From Minisyncoccota bacterium (GTDB lineage Bacteria; Verrucomicrobiota; Lentisphaeria; Oligosphaerales; MVZH01): 15,467 bases of DNA. The notes beneath the pieces were generated by a model. The model was not told where the DNA came from. It ran no database searches and saw only the letters and a list, made by a program, of their open reading frames with translations. Of this stretch, positions 1 to 5,856 are shown piece by piece. Positions within the stretch are counted from its first letter, which is position 1, and every line of letters begins with the position of its first letter. Made by a program: the position numbers and the translations under genes. The stretch is from positions 1 through 15,467 of the forward strand of contig JAIPIM010000055.1 of assembly GCA_021734725.1 (NCBI GenBank), given 5' to 3'.

Positions 1-673
1 TTTTCTTGCCGCCAAAAGCGTAGACGGTGTGCGCTTCACTCTCTCCGCCGTTGCGGTAGATGGCCTCTACGGCAATCCCCGTCAATTCGAGTTCGGTCAT
101 GCCCGGCCTGCCCGCTTCCAGCATGGCGTGGAGGGCCAATTCGCCAATGCGCAGTCCTTCCCGCAGGCAGGCGATCTCAGTGGGGGATTTGACGCGGCGC
201 AGTGTGGTCATGATGTCGTCCGCATTGACGATTTCGGCGTCTGGGAAACATGCGCGCAGGCCTTCGTACATGGCCAGATTCGTGCATAGATAACCGGCGA
301 TTCCAATACGTTTTGGATGACGGACGCCGATGGACGCAAAAGCATCCGTGTACGATGCGGAGGTCATGCCGGGATATTCGGGGTCCGCGGTTTCTCTGTA
401 TTCTTTGAGCATGTGGATGTTGGGAATTGTGCTTCGACTGCGGGCGTAGTTTTCGCTTTCCAGCCCAATCAGCAGAGCAGCCTGGCCCGATGGTGCGACG
501 GCAACCCCGCCCATCTCGAACAACGGCCAGTACGCGGACAGATATCGTACGTTGGAATAGTCTGCCTCGTTTGAATTGGCGACCATCACATCGAGGTCGG
601 CATCGGCGATGAGGGCGGCAGCCCGCTTGACCCGTTCATTGTATTCTGTTGTTGGAATTTGAATTTCACTCAT
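1..673 (-). CDS. M24-family metallopeptidase (creatinase/prolidase-like), 3' end cut off by window edge
   Basis: Reading the minus strand from ATG at 673 gives about 224 uninterrupted codons to the window edge. The start is MSEIQIPTTEYNERVKRAAA, a typical creatinase N-terminal domain (about residues 1-150). The linker into the pita-bread catalytic domain follows, with the family signature RRVKSPTEIACLREG and then a GMTELEL segment near residue 195. The metal ligands (Asp, Asp, His, Glu, Glu) would lie beyond the left edge, so catalytic competence cannot be judged. Family members are aminopeptidases, prolidases, creatinase or ectoine hydrolase, so the substrate is open. It is the last visible gene of a leftward run with the mutarotase-like and GH20-like genes. 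AAGGAGT at 680-686 fixes the start. Family call is firm; substrate unknown. Confidence 0.88.
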   Translation of the reverse strand, partial: MSEIQIPTTEYNERVKRAAALIADADLDVMVANSNEADYSNVRYLSAYWPLFEMGGVAVAPSGQAALLIGLESENYARSRSTIPNIHMLKEYRETADPEYPGMTSASYTDAFASIGVRHPKRIGIAGYLCTNLAMYEGLRACFPDAEIVNADDIMTTLRRVKSPTEIACLREGLRIGELALHAMLEAGRPGMTELELTGIAVEAIYRNGGESEAHTVYAFGGKK

Positions 674-679
674 CGCTTG

Positions 680-686
680 ACTCCTT
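680..686 (-). promoter_or_regulatory. Ribosome binding site of the M24 peptidase gene
   Basis: On the minus strand AAGGAGT lies about six bases before the ATG at 673. It is a strong Shine-Dalgarno match at good spacing and supports that start. The 72-bp gap to the upstream gene shows no convincing promoter, so cotranscription is likely. Confidence 0.75.
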
Positions 687-745
687 GTCGTGTTTTCGTT
701 GTTCAGGGTTTCGTCAGTCCATTGTTTCAATGATCGGTTTCGGCG

Positions 746-1687
746 TTATCCTGTCGAATAAATCGTTTCAACCTCCAGCGTCATTCGGGCGCCCGGCTTT
801 AGAATATGAGGGCAACCGCCTGCGGCTTCTATTTCCATAAACAGCCCGGGATCGCTGTAGACGCTTAAGCTTACGCCTTTATCCGAAGGTTTTTCGGAGG
901 GTGGACTGTCCGCGATATCGATATAGCCTTGGCCCGCCGGCAACGGTTTCGCGGAACGGCGAACAGTCAGTTGTTTGCCCGGATTGCGATATTCAATCCA
1001 GGGGACCCTCGCATCCATGCCAACCTGGTACCGCATTGCGCCGTCCGTTTTGCAGTGGTACATCCCGTTGTCGATCCATCGCTGGCTGTCGCTCGAATCA
1101 TACAGATCACGTAAGCAATCCTCATGCTCGCCGGGGAAGACAACTTCGCTTTCCGGGCCGGAGTCGAATTGACAAAGCGTCCACGGGGCAAGCAGGCAAT
1201 GCGAGTTTTCCAGGGTGTTCGTTCCGATGTACTGGATAGACTCGATCACCGTGACTCTCATTGCGTTGTTTTCCGTCGCAATGCTGACCGACCTCCCAAA
1301 CACAGTTGGAATGCCCACCCCGATATTGTTGATCAGATCGATCTCCGCACGGACTGTAGCGACGTTGCCGTTCGTTTCTTGAACGCCATATCTGGCGCCC
1401 GTAATTCCCGGGGGCACGCGCCATTGCCCCGTTGCATACTCATATCCCAGGCAACTTCCTTCCGGTGCCGGCCACAAGCCATCACCGCCCGGATTCAGAT
1501 AGACGTCCCCGCTTGATTGTCCAAGAACCGCCTGCGGATGGACCTTGTTCAGGACTTCGCCGTCAAGAAAGGCGAACAGACGTCCCTCCAAATCAAGCCC
1601 GATCAGCACTCCGTTGTTGCCGTTTCCCACGATGTGATAGCGTTTCCCCGAGGTCTCGAACAAAGCGATAAACTCATCAATACTCAT
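746..1687 (-). CDS. Mutarotase-like beta-sandwich protein (DUF4380/DUF6786 type)
   Basis: This is a 313-residue protein without signal peptide or membrane segment. The block NPGGDGLWPAPEGS at about residues 65-78 and the later APWTLCQF near 167-174 resemble the DUF4380/DUF6786 proteins, which have a galactose-mutarotase-like (aldose-1-epimerase superfamily) beta-sandwich and often sit in sugar-degradation loci of PVC bacteria and Bacteroidota. The C-terminus (PHILKPGARMTLEVETIY) matches the usual end of this fold, in which the final strand follows a G..L.PG turn. A role in binding or isomerising a sugar is inference; I cannot point to confirmed catalytic residues. It lies 82 bp after the GH20-like gene and 72 bp before the peptidase gene, all on the minus strand, so one operon is likely. 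Its ribosome site (AGCAGGTC) is weak. Confidence 0.7.
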   Translation of the reverse strand: MSIDEFIALFETSGKRYHIVGNGNNGVLIGLDLEGRLFAFLDGEVLNKVHPQAVLGQSSGDVYLNPGGDGLWPAPEGSCLGYEYATGQWRVPPGITGARYGVQETNGNVATVRAEIDLINNIGVGIPTVFGRSVSIATENNAMRVTVIESIQYIGTNTLENSHCLLAPWTLCQFDSGPESEVVFPGEHEDCLRDLYDSSDSQRWIDNGMYHCKTDGAMRYQVGMDARVPWIEYRNPGKQLTVRRSAKPLPAGQGYIDIADSPPSEKPSDKGVSLSVYSDPGLFMEIEAAGGCPHILKPGARMTLEVETIYSTG

Positions 1688-1769
1688 AATGACCTGCTGT
1701 CTGACTGTCTCAATGATTGTTGTGAAGCGGAATCCTCACCGTTTAACGGGAAGAATACGTATGTCCAGT

Positions 1770-3917
1770 TCATGTGGCTGCATTAACCGACTTCCGATAG
1801 GCGGGAATTTCTTCGTCGATTACGTGTCGCAGTTGTCGGATTTTCCATTCCAAGTGCCAGGGTCGACAAACATAGCCCATGGTGGGTTCCCATCCCAGTC
1901 GCGAATCCGTTTCCACCACGGGAATGGTGGCGCGCGCGTTCTCGATTTCGGTTTCGCCAAGGTCAACCAGTTCATCGAGTATGTTATGTTGGCCGTCTCG
2001 CGTTTCTTCCACCAGGAGGCGCATGTTCAACCTCCACCACTTTTTGATATGAATCACCGTTGTAACGGTATGTTCGATGAATGCTCCCAGCGCGATCATG
2101 CGATCGGCGGCGGCCTGTTTTTCAGGTGGAGCGGCCAGCTTTGCGGACCGCAGTTTTTGCAGTCCCAGGCGCCAGCTTGTCAACATCCTTTCAAGGCTCT
2201 TGAGTTCCACGCCGCAACGCATTGGCGCCGGCGACTGCTGCTCGTTTTCATACGGGTGATAAAATGGTTTGATGATGCCGTTTGTGAATGCGGACAAAGG
2301 TGGCGGTGCATGGTTGATGTCTTGCGTGTCAAATGTCCGCGTCATATCGGGATGAAAAATAAAGGGATACGACGGCCCGGAGCGTAGGGGGCCGTACTGA
2401 TCCTCATTGGATGGGACCAAGTCATTGATCGCATGGCTCCAGATCTCCCAGCATGCCAGGGCGTCAGCCGCGCCGCTTTCCCCAAAATCACGTACCGCCA
2501 GGCGACGCAGAATGACGTCCGGGTGAGGATAAGGGCGCCAGCACATCACTTTGACAGCGTCGCTGACAATCGACGGATAGAAACCGTAGTGATGGTTTTC
2601 CATCAATCCAGACAGACCGTATTTCTCGCGCGCCTCATGCAGTGCCTGGCAACGACGCAGCCATTGTCCCGGCGCGGGTTCGTACGGTGTGGTTCCAAAA
2701 TCCCACGTACATCCTCCGGTGTTGCTCATGCTGTATAATCGGATGCCGCGTTTTTTGGCGATCTCCGCTTCACTGACGAAATACGGCCCGGGACCGGGTA
2801 CCGAGATCGAATAATCCATAACCGAACAGACGGCATTATCTCGCTGAACCCGATCAAACATCTCGAACGTTACCATCAGTGACACATCCGTTGGGATAGC
2901 ATGCAAAAGGCGCAGCCGTTCCTCTCTCGGCGCCCACCCCCAGTTGTAGGTCCAGAACACCACATCGGCTTCAGGTGCGTGGCTGCGCACCGTTTCCTTA
3001 ATGAGTTCCAGCCATTGCGGAAAATCCACGCACGGCCACCAACCGGGTCGCGGTTTCATCTGGCGTATGCCTTCCCGGTAACAGGCGTCAGAACCCATCT
3101 CTCCGAGCGTGTGGGGATCCTTGCTGGGAAACTCGCAAGACTCTCCCACAAGCACCAGGCCTTTTGCTCCCGGACATTCTCTGAACAATCTGCCGTAGGT
3201 GTTTTCATAGTACGCGTCGGCGCCCGGATCATCCGGATGCTTTTCGCTGTGCATTAAGCTGTAGAAGTAAACATCGAGCCCATATGCCGCCGCCCGGTCG
3301 ATCAGGCCGTTGAAATCGAGGAATCCCCTCCGCGACCGATGCACGTCCTCGACAAAAACGAGGATAGCATCCATGCCTGCATGAGCCAATGTGTTCAAGT
3401 GGGAGTCGGGAAACTCATCGAGTCCCCACCCCGAATGGCTCATGCGCGGCGAGAAGGCCGGTTCGCGCCGGCAGTCCTGGTGCTCAAGGAAAGGAGCTCG
3501 GCGAAGACTCATCAGGTCTTCCAGGAAATAGGCGCCCTGAGCTGTTCCTCGGGCATCGCATCCGCATACCGAAATGCCATCGTCCACAACTTTCAGACGG
3601 TAACTGCGCGGGATACTCAGGTCATTCCCAAGTTTGGGGGAGTCCGTTCTGTCTGTGAGCAGAATTGTTTTCTCGCGTTCGGCGGGTGTCTTCATGCGCT
3701 CGATGGGCACGGAGACTCTCATACTGGTGAAAAGGTAATCGTGCAGATCCCGCGCCACGTTGACGGTCAGCGGAGCGGCACAATCCGGGAGTGTGATACG
3801 CCAGGAATCATCGATCACGGTTTCCCGGTCGGAGGCAGAGGCCGTTGTCAATCGGATATTCGGCGCATGAACCATGTCCATACGTCGTCGGAATTCGTAC
3901 GCGCGTTCACTGGTCAT
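1770..3917 (-). CDS. GH20-like glycoside hydrolase (N-terminal zincin-like fold domain plus TIM-barrel-like core)
   Basis: I prefer the ATG at 3917 (715 residues, MTSERAYEF), with GGAG about 11 bases upstream. An in-frame ATG at 3959 would give 729 residues but has no ribosome site and coincides with the predicted transcription start. Using the longer numbering, residues about 95-155 (ILLTDR, then YRLKVVDDGISVCGCDARGT, then QGAYFLEDLM) match the alpha/beta domain 2 that precedes the catalytic barrel in GH20 and related hexosaminidases. Residues about 170-475 look like a TIM barrel, opening with SPRMSHSGWGLDEFP and including GLVLVGESCEF, VVFWTYNWGW and GLMENHHYGF. The rest is helical. No signal peptide is visible. 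A canonical GH20 Asp-Glu pair is not obvious at the expected strand; Glu273 (VGES) is a candidate acid. It is the first gene of the operon divergent from the LacI regulator. The substrate, perhaps an N-acetylhexosaminide, is inference. Confidence 0.75.
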   Translation of the reverse strand: MTSERAYEFRRRMDMVHAPNIRLTTASASDRETVIDDSWRITLPDCAAPLTVNVARDLHDYLFTSMRVSVPIERMKTPAEREKTILLTDRTDSPKLGNDLSIPRSYRLKVVDDGISVCGCDARGTAQGAYFLEDLMSLRRAPFLEHQDCRREPAFSPRMSHSGWGLDEFPDSHLNTLAHAGMDAILVFVEDVHRSRRGFLDFNGLIDRAAAYGLDVYFYSLMHSEKHPDDPGADAYYENTYGRLFRECPGAKGLVLVGESCEFPSKDPHTLGEMGSDACYREGIRQMKPRPGWWPCVDFPQWLELIKETVRSHAPEADVVFWTYNWGWAPREERLRLLHAIPTDVSLMVTFEMFDRVQRDNAVCSVMDYSISVPGPGPYFVSEAEIAKKRGIRLYSMSNTGGCTWDFGTTPYEPAPGQWLRRCQALHEAREKYGLSGLMENHHYGFYPSIVSDAVKVMCWRPYPHPDVILRRLAVRDFGESGAADALACWEIWSHAINDLVPSNEDQYGPLRSGPSYPFIFHPDMTRTFDTQDINHAPPPLSAFTNGIIKPFYHPYENEQQSPAPMRCGVELKSLERMLTSWRLGLQKLRSAKLAAPPEKQAAADRMIALGAFIEHTVTTVIHIKKWWRLNMRLLVEETRDGQHNILDELVDLGETEIENARATIPVVETDSRLGWEPTMGYVCRPWHLEWKIRQLRHVIDEEIPAYRKSVNAAT

Positions 3918-3965
3918 TATCGAAATCGCTCCATCCTGGTTGCCACATCTCACGGGCATGATTTA

Positions 3966-3993
3966 ATTTTAACGGTTGCAATGTTAAAGTCAA
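3966..3993 (-). promoter_or_regulatory. Predicted promoter of the GH20-like operon
   Basis: Read on the minus strand, TTGACT (3993-3988) is followed after 16 bp by TAAAAT (3971-3966). This is a good sigma-70-type match. Transcription would begin near 3959, giving a leader of about 42 bases before the preferred ATG at 3917. The -35 hexamer lies inside the left arm of the palindrome at 3986-4009, so a bound repressor would block it. Confidence 0.6.
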
Positions 3994-4009
3994 GGAACAT
4001 CTTGACTTT
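3986..4009. promoter_or_regulatory. Perfect inverted repeat, probable operator in the divergent promoter
   Basis: AAAGTCAAG (3986-3994) and CTTGACTTT (4001-4009) are exact inverted copies separated by six bases. The repeat lies between the GH20-like gene and the LacI gene, and both predicted -35 boxes (TTGACT) are embedded in the arms. Occupancy here would shut both promoters together, which fits autoregulation plus control of the operon by the adjacent LacI protein. Most known LacI-family operators have a central CG and little or no spacer, so this shape is unusual; part of the symmetry may simply be two back-to-back -35 boxes. A less perfect element, TTAAC and GTTAA flanking TTGCAA, lies at about 3970-3987. 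Confidence 0.6.
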
Positions 4010-4029
4010 GGCCAAGGGAAAATTACAAT
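4002..4029 (+). promoter_or_regulatory. Predicted promoter of the LacI regulator gene
   Basis: TTGACT (4002-4007) and TACAAT (4024-4029) are 16 bp apart on the plus strand, mirroring the promoter for the opposite gene. The predicted transcription start is at about 4036-4037, essentially on the ATG at 4037, which suggests a leaderless or nearly leaderless message. The -35 box lies in the right arm of the palindrome. Confidence 0.6.
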
Positions 4030-4036
4030 CAGTGAC

Positions 4037-5065
4037 ATGAAAAGAAATGATAAAAAGAAAGTATCGCTCACCGACATAGCGCGATCTTGCGGGGTGAGTA
4101 CGATGACCGTCAGCCGAGCGTTGCGCAACAGCCCGTCGGTGCGTGCGGCGACACGCGAGGGCGTGATTGCGGCGGCTGAAAAACTGGGATACCATGCCCC
4201 TCTCAAGTCCGGACGTCCGTCGGTCGACCTGTCAAAGCACCGGTCCTCCGTGGAAGTTGTTGTCGGGTTGGTCGGTATGAAGCTTTCCTCGTTTTATTCC
4301 GAACTGCTTACCGCGATGGAACAGGGTCTCAATGATGACGGACGAGACTGTATTTTTCGCACGTTTTCCGGGAAGTACGCGGATTATCTTGCTTTGCGTG
4401 ACGCCTTGAAAAAGTCACCCGCGGAGGAGACGGTTATCGTCGGTTACTTTGGTGTTGACGTCCTCCAGGGGTTGCTGGACTTAAAGCCGGACGCGCTGAT
4501 TGTCGATAATCCCGGATGCGCGGCATTGCGGGGGAACTACAGCGCCATCGGCTTCGATAATGCTGAGGCAGCAAGGATGGGCGTGCGCCATCTTCTCGAA
4601 AGAACGCGCACGGACGTTCTGCTTTTGAGCGGGTTTAAGGAACATTATTTTTCGCGGGACATTGAACAGGGATATCGAGACGCGTTAACCTCCGCGGGCA
4701 TTGGGATCGATAACAACCTGGTCAGGCACTGTGACTTCACTGTTGACGGTGCCTCTTCGGAAATCCGTGATGCCGTTGAATCCGGACTTGCGTTCGATGC
4801 CATTTTCACCACGGATGAGATGGCATGCGGAGTTTACCGTGCGCTGCGTGAGAAAAACCGGAAAATCCCGGATGACATCGCGGTCTGCGGTTGTGACGGC
4901 CTTCCCATTGGCGAGCATATCTATCCTAAACTTACGACCATACGGCTCAATTACACGAAACTTGGCCGCATGGCCATTGAGTTACTGGCCGGACGGAGAA
5001 GCGGCGATATCCCGCCGTCACGAACAAAGCTTCTTCCCGAGTTGCTGATTAGAGAAAGTTCGTGA
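4037..5065 (+). CDS. LacI/GalR-family transcriptional regulator
   Basis: The 342-residue protein has the standard LacI layout. A helix-turn-helix occupies residues about 9-31 (VSLTDIARSCGVSTMTVSRA), followed by the hinge region ending near EKLGYHAP. A periplasmic-binding-protein-like effector domain runs from about residue 73 to the end, with typical blocks such as AIGFDNAEAARMGVRHL, DAIFTTDEMACGVYRAL and DIAVCGCDG. Such proteins are usually repressors released by a sugar ligand. The gene is divergent from the GH20-like operon and shares the palindromic control region at 3986-4009, so that operon is its likely target along with itself. No Shine-Dalgarno site precedes the ATG, which agrees with the predicted leaderless start. 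No other in-frame start would keep the helix-turn-helix intact. The ligand is unknown. Confidence 0.93.
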   Translation: MKRNDKKKVSLTDIARSCGVSTMTVSRALRNSPSVRAATREGVIAAAEKLGYHAPLKSGRPSVDLSKHRSSVEVVVGLVGMKLSSFYSELLTAMEQGLNDDGRDCIFRTFSGKYADYLALRDALKKSPAEETVIVGYFGVDVLQGLLDLKPDALIVDNPGCAALRGNYSAIGFDNAEAARMGVRHLLERTRTDVLLLSGFKEHYFSRDIEQGYRDALTSAGIGIDNNLVRHCDFTVDGASSEIRDAVESGLAFDAIFTTDEMACGVYRALREKNRKIPDDIAVCGCDGLPIGEHIYPKLTTIRLNYTKLGRMAIELLAGRRSGDIPPSRTKLLPELLIRESS

Positions 5066-5068
5066 GGG

Positions 5069-5088
5069 ATCGCGTCTATCGCGATTTT
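5069..5088 (+). terminator. Possible weak intrinsic terminator after the LacI gene
   Basis: ATCGCG (5069-5074) and CGCGAT (5080-5085) form a six-pair GC-rich stem with a five-base loop, starting four bases after the LacI stop codon. It runs straight into a T tract (four T, G, T). The stem is short, so termination may be partial. Confidence 0.4.
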
Positions 5089-5108
5089 GTCATTCCGACT
5101 CGTAGCTC

Positions 5109-5137
5109 GTGACATTATTCGATAAGGGGTGTATTAT
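5109..5137 (+). promoter_or_regulatory. Predicted promoter of the lipoprotein gene
   Basis: GTGACA (5109-5114), a 17-bp spacer and TATTAT (5132-5137) form a good sigma-70-like promoter, with a start near 5144. This would give a leader of about 190 bases before the lipoprotein ATG at 5335 and would uncouple the gene from the LacI gene. Confidence 0.5.
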
Positions 5138-5159
5138 AGTATGTGGCCGTGGTGCCTTG

Positions 5160-5177
5160 AAGGCTTCCTGAAGCCTT
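5160..5177 (+). other. Hairpin in the leader of the lipoprotein gene
   Basis: AAGGCTT (5160-5166) and AAGCCTT (5171-5177) are exact inverted copies around a CCTG loop. The hairpin would form about 16 bases into the predicted transcript. There is no T tract behind it, so it is not a standard terminator; it could stabilise the message 5' end. The rest of the 5090-5320 stretch shows no credible gene. Confidence 0.4.
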
Positions 5178-5320
5178 GAGTAAATTGGCGGAAAGGTGTT
5201 TTTGTCGTTTTTATCTTTGCAGGATCGGCGTTGTTTCACCTTCGGGGGCGTAGAATCGTTCGAGGAGCATTCGCCGAGTGCAGTGCTTTGAGCCTTCATC
5301 GAGTCATGGATTCGCATTCA

Positions 5321-5330
5321 GAAGGAGGTG
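5321..5330 (+). promoter_or_regulatory. Strong ribosome binding site of the lipoprotein gene
   Basis: GAAGGAGGTG lies five bases before the ATG at 5335 and is a near-perfect Shine-Dalgarno sequence. It decides the start in favour of 5335 over an in-frame ATG at 5278, and that start also gives a clean signal peptide. Confidence 0.85.
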
Positions 5331-5334
5331 TGCA

Positions 5335-5847
5335 ATGAGGACGTTTGTCTATTGCTTGACGGTAGTGATACTTGTTGGCGCGGGTGCCTGTGTGTACGAG
5401 GCACCGCTGGTCGAGGAGCATGCCCTGCCGGTCGATAAAGCTGTACTGGGAATTTGGCGGGAAGCGAATGACGATGGTGACGAAGAGGGGAAGAACAATG
5501 AGATGATGGTTCTGATGTTTTCGCCAACGGAGTATGTCATTCACTATCCACGCGGCAAACACGGTCTGTACTACCGCGCTTACCCGATCAAAGTTGGCGG
5601 TATTTCGTGTGTGCAACTGGAGGTGATAGGTACAGAGGAGGGGCCCCTTGATGAGGATCAGGAGAACCGCTTTCACGTTGTATCCTATGCCCTTGAAGGG
5701 GATCGGCTGACAATCAAGGTTCTGAATAAGGATCTTGTGAACGATGAGCTTACCGACAGCGAGTCGTTGCGCAAGGCGTTTCTGGAGCACAAGCGAAGTG
5801 CGGACTTATTCACCAATCCCGGGGTGTTTCGTCGGGTTGACAAGTGA
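5335..5847 (+). CDS. Predicted small lipoprotein of unknown function
   Basis: The 170-residue product starts MRTFVYCLTVVILVGAGAC, a short basic N-terminus, a hydrophobic core and a lipobox-like end with the candidate lipidated cysteine at residue 19. The lipobox (AGAC) is not the most canonical form. The mature part is soluble and rich in beta-prone segments: a GIWRE motif near residue 40, FSPTEYVIHY, YYRAYPIKVGGISCVQL, a strongly acidic patch (EEGPLDEDQEN) and a FTNPGVFRRV end. The L.GIW start followed by alternating strands resembles lipocalin-like or META-like small barrel lipoproteins, but I do not recognise a named family. The gene ends 9 bp from the convergent glycosyltransferase gene, and nothing ties it to sugar breakdown. 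Envelope location is inference. Confidence 0.8.
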   Translation: MRTFVYCLTVVILVGAGACVYEAPLVEEHALPVDKAVLGIWREANDDGDEEGKNNEMMVLMFSPTEYVIHYPRGKHGLYYRAYPIKVGGISCVQLEVIGTEEGPLDEDQENRFHVVSYALEGDRLTIKVLNKDLVNDELTDSESLRKAFLEHKRSADLFTNPGVFRRVDK

Positions 5848-5856
5848 CGCCGGCTG

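Noticed and set aside
1689..2387. Plus-strand open frame of 232 codons
   Set aside because: It lies opposite the GH20-like gene, has no recognisable protein features or ribosome site, and is explained as a shadow of that gene.
3339..4040. Plus-strand open frame of 233 codons ending at the LacI start
   Set aside because: It is antisense to the GH20-like gene, crosses the divergent promoter and has no family resemblance.
5090..5317. Minus-strand 75-codon frame in the lipoprotein leader region
   Set aside because: No ribosome site, low-complexity basic product and overlap with the plus-strand promoter and hairpin; no evidence that it is a gene.
5278..5334. Upstream in-frame ATG for the lipoprotein
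   Set aside because: The extension would bury the signal peptide behind 19 residues, and the strong ribosome site sits before 5335.
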